NCBI RefSeq assembly: GCF_003144115.1
Contig: NW_020312016.1
Location: 1 to 62,787, forward strand
DNA from: Tilletiopsis washingtonensis
Lineage: Eukaryota; Basidiomycota; Exobasidiomycetes; Entylomatales
DNA length: 62,787 nucleotides
Reading direction: 5' to 3'
The notes beneath the pieces are model-generated. The model made no database searches, was not told where the DNA came from, and saw only the letters and a program-made list of their open reading frames with translations. Position numbers and translations under genes: made by a program. Positions 23,401-33,763 of the stretch are shown piece by piece (the stretch's first letter is position 1; each line of letters opens with the position of its first letter).

Positions 23401-23879
23401 TCACGCACGGCCCGCGCCTGGCCCTCGCCCAGCGCCGTCAGCGGCGGATCGGGCCCCCAGACGGCCCCCTCGCCGTCGCCAGTTAGCAGCGACCACTTGC
23501 GATCCCACTCTGCGACGCCGTACTTTGCCTCGGCGACATCTGCGGCAGCGTCAGCGGTGCGCAACGGAGCGTGGCTGCGCGACGCACTGTGGTAGCCCTC
23601 GCCGTGGCGCGCGGCCCAGACGAGCTTGTAGCTGGCGCCGCCAGCAGCGTCGCGGTTGAGCTGCGCCAGGCGAGCGCTGAAGTCGCTCCACGCGGCGCCG
23701 TCCGGCAGGCCGAGGTTGGCCGGCACCTGCGGCAGCGATGCGGGCGCCTCGGCCGTGCTGTGCACGAGCGGCGAGGGCTCGATCTGCCGCGCGGCGTCAG
23801 CAGACATCATCGGGGAGTGCAGCAGGCGGCGCCGACGACGCACAGTGAAGGTGTATGCGCTCGGCGGAGCGGTAAACAT
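20472..23879 (-). CDS. Fusion: histidine phosphatase (PGM-like) + TPA1/OFD1 prolyl hydroxylase
   Basis: Nine exons: 23879-23097, 23044-22957, 22898-22525, 22469-22258, 22205-22054, 22003-21804, 21748-20702, 20649-20583, 20524-20472, giving 991 aa. Residues about 50-325 are a phosphoglycerate-mutase-like phosphatase: RHGEGYH (catalytic His about 92) and the second His in ITSHSG (about 297), ending with the family-typical [11 protein letters not shown]. Without any stop, exon 3 continues through a linker of about 30 residues into a complete TPA1/OFD1 2-oxoglutarate dioxygenase: [19 protein letters not shown], iron ligands in NHDDVIATRR and SFHSVEEV, the 2OG arginine in HSRLSISGW, and the C-terminal dioxygenase-like half. 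TPA1/OFD1 hydroxylates a proline of ribosomal protein Rps23 and controls translation termination or sterol response. In other fungi I know the two as separate genes. The alternative is two overlapping genes, but no separate start or stop is visible. Confidence 0.82.
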
Positions 23880-24115
23880 GCTGGGCAGGTGGTTGGAAGC
23901 AAGCAGCGAGTGAGGCGCGCCGGCGCCTCTGGTGGAGGCGCGCGCCGTGAAGCCAGAATTCTTGAAGCCGCGCGCACGTGATGCCACGCGCTGTTGAGCC
24001 GCTGCGCTGCGCTGCGCTGCGCTCGGGCCAGGGGCAGCCGTGATGATGCTTCGCCGCGCCTCTGTGCCGCGCTGAGCGCTCACAGCCTCGCTTCCCTCCA
24101 CCACCCTCACTCACC

Positions 24116-25970
24116 ATGTCCAGCGCCCTGCCGCCCGCGCCGCCGGCCCTGCGCGCGCTCACGCCGCACCTGCAGCGCTTCGCCGAGCTGCGCACGGCCG
24201 ATGCGGCGCTCGCCTACTGGGTGCTCTACCGCGCCGCGCGCCTCGGGCTGGCGCAGTATTCCGCGCTGGAGCCGCCGGCGCGCGCCTTCCTCACGCAGCT
24301 CATGGACGTGCTCGAGGCGCACAAGGCCGCCATGCGCGGCGACGCGCGCGTCGAGAGCGACGACTCGGGCCGCACCTACGTCGAGGCGCGCGCGCGCGAT
24401 GTCTTCGGCCGCGCCGACGCCGAGGACCGCCAGGGCAAGGCGGGCCGGTGAGTGGTGCTGCGGACGTGTGCATGCGCAGCGGGGCGTGCCGAGCCGGAGG
24501 CGCAGTACATGGGCAGCGGAGCGTGCAGTGCCTGCCGCGCTTGCCGGGTGTGAGCGCCCGCTTGAGGCAGATGCATTGCTCGCCGCGACTTGGCCGAGTC
24601 GCTGACAAGCTGCGGAGCTTGAGCGGTCGAGCGCAGGTGCTGCTGTGCACCTCAGCATCAACCCTTCTGACACGGCTGCTTGCCTCTCAGGAACACGGCA
24701 AGGGCGTTCTTGGCCGCTTCGACGTTCCTAGACGTGCTCTCGGAGTTTGGCGAGCTAGACGAAGAGGTGCGTCGCCCCATCCTTCGCCGTGCGCGTTCGA
24801 GCTCACAACAGCGACACTCAGCTGGGCGCCAAGCACAAGTACGCCAAGTGGAAGGCAGCAGACATTGCCAAGGCGCTGCGTGAGGGGCGCGTGCCAGTCC
24901 CGGGCCCCGCTGGTGGGCTGTCGGCCGACGAGGTGGCCGCCGCCCAGGCCGAGGCGGGACTCGCCGCGCTCGGCGTGCCGGTTGAGAGTGCGCGGGCCAA
25001 GGAGGAAGAGGATGCGTACGTGGCCCGGGAGATGGCGCGCCTGACTGCTGGCAGCCCTGCGCCGGAGACGGCCGATGACGCTGCGTCTCCTGCCCGCGCC
25101 TTCTCGCCTGCCGATCCTTCTCTGGACGTTGAGACGCCGCGCAAGGGGCTGCGCGCCCAGAGCCGCCTCTCTCGGGATGTGACGCCCGGCCTCGCGCCGG
25201 AACAGCCGCAAGCGCCTCCGTCACAGGGCTCGGGCGTGCCGATGGGCTCGCCAAACTTCTCTCTGCCGATGTCTGCGCGCGGCCAGCTCTCGCGCGCTGG
25301 CAGCGAGAGCGGCATTGCACCTGGCAGTGGCTCTGGCGCAGGAGCCGGAGCCGGCGACGTCTTTGCCTCGCCGTCTGGTGCTACAAGCCAGCTCGCATAC
25401 TCGCCGACACTTCCGCCGACGATCCCGCCATCTGCGTCGCCGCGTCCCCTGCCGCATCCGCAAGGTGGCAGCAGCACGCTCGGTCTCTCTCCGAATCTCT
25501 CGCCGTCCTCGGCAGCAGCCGCAGCCGCAGCCGCAGCGGCAGGGCATGCTCCCTTTGCACCTGCGCCGCCCGGCTCTGCCCCGGCACCGCATCCGCCGCG
25601 CCCGCCGCCGCCACGCCAGAGCACGTCTGGCTTCTTGAGCCATGGGTCCGGCGCCGGCGGCCTGCCTGGCACGCCCGGCTCTGGCTTCTTGCCCCCTCCG
25701 CAGCAGCCCTCCGCGCCGCCCTCGGTGGCTCCCTCGCTCCGGCCTTCCGCACCCGCCGCCTCAGCACCGCCCTTTGTCGCTGCTCCGCCGCAGCCACCGC
25801 CGCCCGCGGCCGTGGCTGCGCCGCCGCTGCCGACCTCTCTCACGCATCAGCAGACGACACGCGTGCAGAAGCTCGCGCGCCACGCCGCCAGCGCGCTGGA
25901 CTACGACGACATCGATACGAGCCGCAAGCTCATGCGCCAGGCTTTGGACGTGCTGGAGGGACGCGAGTAG
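24116..25970 (+). CDS. VTA1: VTA1-like ESCRT cofactor (Vps4 activator)
   Basis: Binds Vps4 and stimulates disassembly of ESCRT-III during multivesicular-body sorting. Three exons, 24116-24447, 24691-24766 and 24822-25970, give 518 aa. The N-terminal about 160 residues are the helical tandem-MIT-like Vta1 domain: ALAYWVLYRAARLGL, AFLTQLMDVLEAHK, FLAASTFLDVLSEFGE and KHKYAKWKAADIAKALREG are all family hallmarks. A Pro/Ser/Ala-rich linker of about 300 residues follows. The last about 55 residues (VQKLARHAASALDYDDIDTSRKLMRQALDVL) form the C-terminal helical Vps4-binding domain. Intron 1 is 243 nt, long for this window. The ATG is in a CTCACC context after a pyrimidine-rich leader. Divergent from the fusion gene with only 236 bp between start codons. 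Confidence 0.92.
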
Positions 25971-26052
25971 GCGGGTGAATGAGATGCAGTGATGACGAGC
26001 AGAGGGTATGTGATGGGTTGTCTCTATGTGCGTGAGAGCAGCTACGCGCGGT

Positions 26053-26994
26053 CTAGTGCTGTGACACGTCCGTCTCGCTGCGCACGATGGCAAGCAGGTA
26101 GCCCCAGAATGCCTCGGTCTGCAGCGACTCGTCGTGCGTGCCCTGCGAGAGCGTCAGCGATCGTCGGCGTAGCGATGCGCGCCGTCGCTCACAGTGAGGG
26201 TCCAGTACGTCTGCACGCTGCAGCCCTTGCGCTGCAGCTCCGTCTGCGCCGCCTTGCTGCCCTGCACGTCGAGCAGCTCGTCGTCGAGCGAGTGCGCCAG
26301 GTACACGCGCGGCGGCTGCGGCGGCACGGGCCATGCCGGCAGCGACGCTGGCGCGTAGCGCTCAATGCCCAGGTCGCAGTCCGGCGGCGGTGCGCCAAAG
26401 GCCTGCTCCACAAAGGAGACGTATGACGGATAGGCACGCAGCATCGCGACGATGTCGTAGATGCCCGCCTGCACGCGTGTCAGTGGAGGACGAGGCAATG
26501 TCAGGCGGCGCACTCACGATGCCCACCCATGCCTTGATCTGGCTGCGCTCCGGGAGGCCAGGCATGCGCTCCACCTCACCCTTGCCCACGGATGCAGCCT
26601 CTGCGCACAGCGCCATCGAGAGGCACATGTGCGCGCCGACACTGTGGCCAGCCACGACGGTGTTGCGAGGATCGATGCGGCTGCGCCACGCCTCGTCGCC
26701 GGATCGCAGCAGGAAGCTCAGCGCGTCGCTGGCGTCCTGTGCGTGCTGCGGGTGCCGCACGGCGCCGCCGTCGGACGTGGACAGGCGGTACTCGACGAGC
26801 GCCACAGCGACGCCGTGGGTCGCGAGGTGTGCGGCCAGGCGCGCGTGGTCGGACGCCGCATTGGAGCGCCAGGCGCCGCCGTGGATGAAGACGAGCAGCG
26901 GCGCGCGTGCATCGCCCGGCGGCAGCGAGAGCAGCACGTGCTGGCGCTCATGCTGCGTGCCGTAGGGCAGCGTGAGCGTGGCAGGCAGAGACAT
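26053..26994 (-). CDS. BNA7: Alpha/beta hydrolase, probable kynurenine formamidase
   Basis: Predicted to hydrolyse N-formylkynurenine to kynurenine in tryptophan-to-NAD synthesis. Three exons, 26994-26518, 26468-26193 and 26142-26053, give 280 aa, near the roughly 260 aa of yeast Bna7. The oxyanion motif HGGAWR is at 38-43, the nucleophile elbow GHSVGAH has Ser at about 118, an acidic residue lies in LAHSLDDELLDV (about 221), and the catalytic His is in GTHDESLQTEAFW (about 254), formed across the last intron. Intron 2 has a short donor region (GTGAGCGACGG) but a good CTGAC branch. No signal peptide, so cytosolic. The triad is complete. A general carboxylesterase of the same fold cannot be excluded; the HGGAW plus GHSVGA combination favours formamidase. 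Confidence 0.8.
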
Positions 26995-28819
26995 GACTTG
27001 AGAGCGTGGAGAGGGTGAGGGAGAGAAGCGAAGCGATCAGGAAGAAGCTCGGCGGCACGGGAATCGGGCCGCGGCGTTCTCGGCGCACGGGCCGCGCTCT
27101 CGTCGCCCCCTCTCGATGTCCCCTCCGCCCTTGCTGCCCGAGGCCCTCGGCATTCCTTCTGACGCACCTTCAAGACCAAAATATTTGTGGGTGACATGTC
27201 AAAAACTTGCTGCCGCAGTCGGTGTGCTTAGGTCGCTTGGAACCTCTTGTCAGACCGGATCGCGGATGTGCGAAGGCTACAATCAGAGGTCGACAGCATG
27301 CGCTTCTCATTCGAGATACGGCCAGACGGACGTCTGGTCGTCATCGAGTCATACACACAGCCCTTCTACTGTCTTCGCGATCACCTGGTCAGAAGAGCGC
27401 CCATTCTGACAAGGTGTCGCATCATCTTGAGAGACGGCGCAAAGCAAAGCGAGCAGCGCGTCTCATCGCCGCGTTGTGTCGACATTCGCAACCGAAGACG
27501 ACTTTGATGGGATCAGGACTCATCTAGAGGCTGTGACTATGCCTGCTCCAGATTATGAAGCTATCTCCATGTCTCACCAGCATCCCTGTTCGCTCGTCAG
27601 CAGAAGAAAGCGCTGAGCAGCAGGGAGCGGCACTCGAGCACATCCGCTGCCGATTGTTCTCGAACAAAGCTGAGTACGGCCGCCTCCTCCGGCAGCTCCT
27701 GCGCATCGACTGTGATGTTGGCACGACAAGGAGGAGGCCCATGCGTGCATTGCGCTGTCAGGACGAGGAGCGGCCCAGGAGATGCGGGTCGCCGGCCAGC
27801 GTGCACAGGCCATCGGGCGCGTGTGCTAGCCGCGCGGCGCAGCGGTCCGGATGGCGGCGTGCTGCTCGAGCTGTCGACCGCACCGCCGGCCTGATGTGGG
27901 GCACTCCGTCAAATTGCGTCCATCGCAGGCAACAAATGGCACACGGACCGCTCGACACTCTTCGAGGCCTGATCTAGACCGCGCTCTGCAAGCAAGAACC
28001 GTGCGAGTCTATCACCGCTGCGCTCTGAGTGGCGCGCGCCACCTGCAGCAGCTCCTGCCGGCCGCCGCAAAGTGGTCGGAGGAGAGGGTCAATATCCAGG
28101 CCATGGCAAAGTAGAGCGGGTGGGTGCAGCGGGTCGAGTGCTCTGTGCGCACACGACTCGGAAAGAGCGGCGCTGGCCGAGCTTGCCGCAGAGGAGAAGC
28201 AGACCCCACCGAGAGCTGCACCTGGCTGCTCCTGCTAAATGCTGCTGTAGCACGGCCTCCGCTCAGGCCGCGGGCACGCACCTCTCTCCTCGACGTCGAT
28301 GGCGATTAGCGTGCTGTGTAGGCCGGATGCCGTCTCCATAGCGTCCGGGTGGCCGAGGCCGAGGGGCCCCGCGTGAGGAGTGCGGCGCTCTTTCTCTGCC
28401 CCGCTTCCGCTGGACCGCAGTGGAGCGGCCGTGCGCAGCGACGAGCCAGAAGGTCGGCACATGTGCAGTGTCCCCAGTCGGACGATGAGACTGGTGCGCG
28501 TGCGGCGGCGACGGCGCGGTCCGCGGCGCCTGCGCCAGCGCGCCGCCTCCTTTGGCGGGTGGGAACGCGGCGGCGGCGCGGCAAAGGCGGACTCCACACC
28601 GAGTGCCGAAGATCGATTGAGCGGCTGCGGGGAGCGGCGGGGAACACTGGCCACCTGCCCGCCCTCCGCACGGACACCGACACCTGCTAGCCGCGGCTGC
28701 AGCCACGCAGACCAGCCACGGCACGCTGCGCCATTCTGGTCGCCACTCTCTCGCCATCTCTCACCCTCTCACCACCACCACATCCCACCTCAGTACACCA
28801 CCCACACTCTGAGCACACC
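26995..28819. other. Intergenic region, 1.8 kb, with CT-rich leader of the ALDH gene
   Basis: Divergent promoter region between the formamidase-like gene and the aldehyde dehydrogenase gene. No complete gene is supported. A minus-strand frame at 27806-27597 ends in a protein-like stretch (ITVDAQELPEEAAVLSFV) that could be a relic exon, but no neighbouring exon was found. From about 28737 to 28800 the plus strand is almost pure pyrimidine with CTCTC and CACCA runs, which fits the leader of a strongly expressed fungal gene. Confidence 0.35.
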
Positions 28820-30594
28820 ATGTCCGCGAACCTCTCCTTCAACAACGGCGGCAAGTCGACCGTGCAGACGGGCCTGTTCATCAACAACAAGTTCCAGCCG
28901 GCGCTCGACGGCAAGACGTTCGGCGTCGTGAACCCCGCGACGGGCGAGGAGATCGCGCAGGTCAGCGAGGCCAGCGCCAAGGACATCGACGTCGCCGTCA
29001 AGGCCGCGCGCAAGGCCTACGACGAGGTCTGGGGCGAGCGCACGCCCGCGGCGCAGCGCGGCAAGCTGCTCATGAAGCTCGCCGACCTCGTCGAGAAGCA
29101 CAACGACGAGCTGGCGTCGATCGAGTCGCTCGACAACGGCAAGGCCTTTTCGATTGCCTCGTCGTTTGACGTGCCCAGCGTCGCGGCCAACCTGCGCTAC
29201 TTTGGCGGCTGGGCCGACAAGAACACGGGCCAGACGATCGAGGTCGACTCGTCGGCCGACTTCCACTACACGCGCCACGAGCCCATCGGCGTGTGCGGCC
29301 AGATCATCCCGTGGAACTTCCCGATCCTCATGTTCGCGTGGAAGATTGCGCCCGCGCTCGCCACGGGCAACACCGTCGTGCTCAAGACGGCCGAGCAGAC
29401 GCCGCTCTCGGCGCTCAAGATGGCCGAGCTCATCGTCGAGGCCGGCTTCCCGCCGGGCGTCGTGAACATCGTGTCGGGCTTCGGCCCCGTCGCCGGTGCC
29501 GCCATCAGCGCGCACATGGACATCGACAAGGTCGCGTTCACGGGCTCGACGCTCGTCGGCCGCAACGTCATGAAGGCGGCCGCCTCGTCGAACCTCAAGA
29601 AGGTCACGCTCGAGCTCGGCGGCAAGTCGCCCGTCATCGTCTTCGGCGACGCCGACCTTGACCAGGCCGTCGGCTGGGCCGCGTTCGGCATCTACTTCAA
29701 CCACGGCCAGTGCTGCTGCGCCGGCTCGCGCGTCTTTGTCGAGGAGAGCGCGTACGACGAGTTCATGCAGAAGCTCTCGGCCAAGGTCAAGCAGGTGCAG
29801 GGCATGGTCGGCGACGCCTTCGACAAGAACACCTTCCAGGGCCCGCAGGTCTCGCAGCTGCAGTTCGACCGCATCATGGCGCACATCGAGAGCGGCAAGA
29901 AGGACGGCGCCACGCTCGTCTCCGGCGGCGCGCGCCACGGCGACAAGGGCTACTTCATCGAGCCCACGATCTTCACCGACGTCAAGCCCGACGCCAAGAT
30001 TGCGCAGGAGGAGATCTTCGGCCCCGTCCTCGTCGTCTCCAAGTTCACCGACGAGGCCGACCTGCTCAAGAAGGCCCACGACACCATGTACGGCCTCGCC
30101 GCCTCGGTGCACACCCTCAACATCAAGAAGGGCATCTCGGTGGCGCACAAGCTCAAGGCTGGCACGGGTGAGTAGAGTGGCGGATCAGCTGCACCACGCG
30201 CGCGCGCACGGGCCATCCGCTGACGCGCCGCGCGTCCCTCCCCTCCCCGCCTCCCTCGACTGCAGTCTGGTGAGTTGCCTGACTGCTTGTGCCGCTTCTA
30301 AACCTTATACTGACCATCGAAATGCTCGAAGGATCAACCAGCACAACCAGCTCACTCCTCAGGTTCCGTTCGGTGAGCAGAACGATTGCCTTAGGCGATT
30401 TTCGATGTGCTGAGACGATTTTCGCAGGCGGCTACAAGGCCTCGGGTATCGGCCGCGAGATGGGCCAGTACGCCCTTACGAACTACACCAACGTCAAGGT
30501 GAGTGTGTCATTGTCGCCGCTACCTACTTACACGACGCTGACACCACCCGTCCAGGCCGTGCACCTCGCCCTCGACAAGCAGGCGCCCATCTAA
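28820..30594 (+). CDS. NAD(P)-dependent aldehyde dehydrogenase
   Basis: Oxidises aldehydes such as acetaldehyde to acids. Exon 1 28820-30167, a 4-nt exon 30266-30269, exon 3 30332-30372, exon 4 30428-30498, exon 5 30556-30594: 500 aa, the usual class-1/2 ALDH length. Visible motifs: PWNFP and the KTAEQTPL cofactor region, FTGSTLVG Rossmann turn, catalytic Glu in LELGGKSP, catalytic Cys in NHGQCCCAGSR, and EEIFGPV. The 4-nt exon supplies V-W of the universally conserved GTVWIN; skipping it breaks the frame. Exon 1 uses strongly biased C-ending codons, suggesting high expression. No mitochondrial presequence is seen, so it is probably cytosolic. The exact substrate is not determined. Confidence 0.95.
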
Positions 30595-31800
30595 GCCGCC
30601 TCGCGCCAGGCCTCGCCGCCGCGTTCCCTTTCGCTCATGTCTCGTCCACACATGTCCCGTCCGTCACGTCTGATGCCCCCGCATCGCCATCTGCGATGCG
30701 GCCGTTCCCAATGTCTTCTGTTCCCTTCCACACACGCCACACCTGTCGCGTCCGATGCGCTCCCTCGCGAATGCCACCGTGTCTGCGCCACGCTCGTGCC
30801 CTGACGCCTCTGAGTCTTCTTTCTTGCCACGCTCTGCACGAGAGTCCGTAGGCTGCTGAGGATGCAGCCGAGCGAGCAAGTGAGACTAAGACTCTTGCTC
30901 CTGCCCACATCTGCTGCGCGATGCGGAGCACGCGCGGAAAGAGAGGCAGTGGACGCGTCCACGCCGAGAGCCGCGTGCCAGGCTTGCGGCTGCGACGACT
31001 TCATCATCTGTCCGAAGCTGCGGCAGCACCAGCGCAGCAGTACCACCCTGACGTTGAAGCCAGCACTTCTGGCAGAGCACTTGGTTAAGTCAAGTCGATG
31101 AGAGCGAGGAGCTAGCTCGCCATCCGCCGCGCGCCGCTGCGCTGTCTCCCACGCGTCGAAGAGCGCCTTGCGTGCGTCGAATCTATGCTGCCCGCTTCTT
31201 TTTCCGGCTCGCTTTCCCCGGACCGTCGCCAGCGAAGGATTGGGGAAGATGACAATACTATGCGCATCTCCTGCCTTCGCTGAATGCCCACCCAGAGCGA
31301 GCTGTGCCGATCTGCACACGTGCGCGCGCGTGGATGGCATGTCGGCGAGCGACGTAGGCGCGACGCGCCTCGCGCCATCGCCGGCGGTAGGCCTTGCCCC
31401 TGCTGCTGCGGCTGCTGGCAGTCGTGAACCTTTCGGTACAAGCACCTTCCTGCTCAGCTGCCGCGACAACAGGCTCCGGCGCTCTTGTCTTGTCATAGGC
31501 ATGGCTGCGTTGCGTCTGCGCCGCGGATCACGTGCGGTGCCCCCTGAGGGGTAGCCGAGCTGCGCCGCGGCACAACACCCCTGAGAGCGGCCCCGCTCAG
31601 GCACTCGGCACCTGTGCTGATGGCGTCATCAACGGAGGCATCGCAAGCAAGAGGCACGCACGCCGCACCTGCGCGTGCGGCTTCGCGCGTTCGCTTCTGT
31701 CGCTCCGGACGGCAGCAGCACCGCTGCTTTCCGCTTTTCGCTCGCTCGCCTCGGCCCCGCTCTACGTCATGACCTGGACACTGGCGATGTGCCCGCTCTT
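30595..31800. other. Gene-poor region downstream of ALDH
   Basis: A 337-codon minus-strand frame spans 31604-30591. Part of it (KRSGQHRFDARKALFDAWET) reads like protein, but it overlaps the ALDH stop in antisense, lacks a domain and has no splice support, so I do not call it a gene. A plus-strand TATA-like CTATACAAA lies just to the right at about 31885. Confidence 0.3.
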
Positions 31801-31802
31801 TC

Positions 31803-33020
31803 TCAACCTGCGGCCGGCCCGCAGGTCGGTGCGGGGTGCGGTGCCGAGCCCTTCGCAGCGCGCCGTTCCGAGCCCGCGACAGCGTCTATACAAAGGAGCA
31901 GTCGAGCACGCGCAGTTTCTCTCCGCACCACCACCCCCTTATCCTCCTGCGCCGTCTCTTCTTCGCCGCGAGCCGTCAGCAGCACCTTCCGCAGGTGACG
32001 CCTGCCAGGCACGCCTCGGTCGTACTCTGCCTGATCTGCCCCACGGCAACGGCGACTGCGGCAGTCGCTGCTACCGTCGATGCGGCGGCGACAGCGACTG
32101 CCACCGTCGTCGTCGCCTTTAGGCGACCTCGCCCAGTACTGGTCGACCAGGAGCTGCGAAGCTGTACAGCGCCAGCGGCCATCGTCATCGGCAACCCGGC
32201 GCTGGGCTCGCCTCTCAGCGTGGTCGACATGATTCTTCTCGAGGCGGAGACGTCGCAGCGAGCGCGCCTGTCCCCAGCAAGGCGCGAGTCGTGCCGGTAT
32301 CGAGAGAGCGGGGCTGTCCTCTGTAAGTACTGCTTCCTGAGGAGGTTTGAACGCCTTTCCGCCCTCAAGCACTAGCTGATTCAGTCGTGCTCCACCAGCT
32401 CAAGAGTCATCTCCTCATCAAGGACCGGAGCCTCCATGGCCGACGCACGGCTCGCGAGTCCTCGGCCAGCCAAGGCGGCTCGACTGAAGCGTCGCGTGCT
32501 TGTGAGTCGAGTCGCGCGCTCAGCAGACCTCTCCTCTGACACTGCAATCACGGCGTGGCCGAAGCTTCTCTCCTCGTCATCGTCCTGGCTGTTTGGGCCC
32601 GAACGCCACAGCAAGCTCGACACGGCATTTCAGGCGGTACTGAGCAGGGCGCTGAGGCTATGGAGTATGTGATTCCCAAAAGGCGGGCAGCAGGTTCCTG
32701 CTGCCTGCTTCTTGGGCATCACGTGCTTCATAGCCTCAGCGCCGATAGCGATGCCGCCGGGCAGAGGTGCTTTCCTTGCTCTGTCACCGCTCGATCCCGA
32801 CTGCGCCGACACCATCCGTCTTGCGAGCTCCTCAAGCAACACAGCTTCCACGAGACCTCTGACCTCCGGGCGCGTCGCAGCAACGAAGCACGAGCGTTGA
32901 AATGTCTCGCTCGACCTTCAGCCGGTGTCCATGACCGCGACATTCGCAGGCATGAGCATCGGCTTGTCGTCGAGCAAAGCATGCCATTACTTGCCGCTCT
33001 GTTGCTTCCACGAGCCTGAT
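31803..33020 (-). pseudogene. Possible decayed gene on the minus strand
   Basis: Several minus-strand stretches read like genuine protein but do not form one model. In a single frame, PEVRGLVEAVLLEELARRM and IAIGAEAMKHVMPKKQAAG (about 32870-32695) are followed by an in-frame TGA near 32628. The same frame then reads to MEAPVLDEEMTLELVEHD and a stop at 32381. A further open frame starts at 32372 (MLEGGKAFKPPQEAVLTED) and stays open to 31803. I find no splice sites that would remove the TGA. The pattern fits a relic of an unrecognised gene, into which an inverted copy of one segment has been placed (hairpin 32648-32743). Chance open frames in GC-rich DNA remain possible. Confidence 0.25.
32648..32743 (+). 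repeat. 46-bp inverted repeat with 4-nt loop (hairpin)
   Basis: Left arm 32648-32693 and right arm 32698-32743 are reverse complements at 39 of 46 positions; the loop is GTTC (32694-32697). Read as a plus-strand RNA, five of the seven mismatches become G-U wobble pairs, leaving only two unpaired positions (one U-C, one A-C). On the minus strand the same five would be A-C mismatches. Both arms also encode a similar peptide on opposite strands (GAEAMEYVIPKRRAAG plus, GAEAMKHVMPKKQAAG minus), so an inverted duplication is the likely origin. Confidence 0.75.
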
Positions 33021-33763
33021 TGCACTAACGGACGGTGAGTGACTTGAGACACACGCGCCAAGGATGAGTACTGATTGCTTTCACTCGACAGATGCGAGCG
33101 CCTGCTCGAGCTGATCGCTGTCGATTGCTGCTTCGCTGTCGGAGAGTCGTGCACGGTTCCGTCGCCGTTCCCTGCCACGGAGCAGTCGCGCTGGAAGCGC
33201 GCACAGGCCAGGACTGCAGAAGTGGACGACTCTGCGTGTGCTTCTGTAGTCCTGGTGTGTGCGTGCGCTTACCGCGGGACGGCTCTTCGGCTGGTGAAGG
33301 TGTGCCGCCGATGCGAAGTGCTGCATTGCTCCATACGCCGATCGCGCAGCCAGACTCGAGCCTGATTCTCGGCCGTCCTATCTACAACAAGCTCTCCACG
33401 TCGTCACCGTCTTACTTCAGACGTAGCTACACGCTGCCACTTCAATGCCCATCACGTCCATCTCTGCTTTCCGTCGTGTGACTGTGTGACGTCGCTGGCT
33501 GCGACGCTACGGGCTCCAGAGCTCTGCCGAGTGCTGATGCTCTGTTGCTCCCGTCGCGCTCGGCAGGCGCCCTGGGCATCGCTGTCGTGCGCGCGAACTG
33601 AAGGTAGCACGGAGAGGATCGCCACGCTGCCGCGGCGTTGATCGCTGCAGAGGCGCCGCTACGCCGTCGTCTCGTCGCCATCACCACGCCAGCAGTTCGC
33701 TCGCGCACCGTCACGAGAGTTCATCAGTCGAGAGTGGGCATCGCAAAGCATCAAGTGACATGG
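33021..33763. other. Intergenic region
   Basis: Short alternative open frames overlap on the minus strand at 33326-32987 (for example RLSDSEAAIDSDQLEQAL and MAGNGDGTVHDSPTAK), but they compete with each other and neither has clean splice sites. A GTAAGC donor-like site lies on the minus strand at about 33272. No gene is called. Confidence 0.3.

Noticed and set aside
28790-30148. A 452-codon open frame antisense to the aldehyde dehydrogenase gene
   Set aside because: It mirrors the strongly codon-biased ALDH exon; the translation has no start context, no domain, and a composition dictated by the sense strand.
30591-31604. A 337-codon minus-strand frame downstream of ALDH as a gene
   Set aside because: It overlaps the ALDH stop codon in antisense, has no recognised domain or splice site, and only one short stretch reads like protein.
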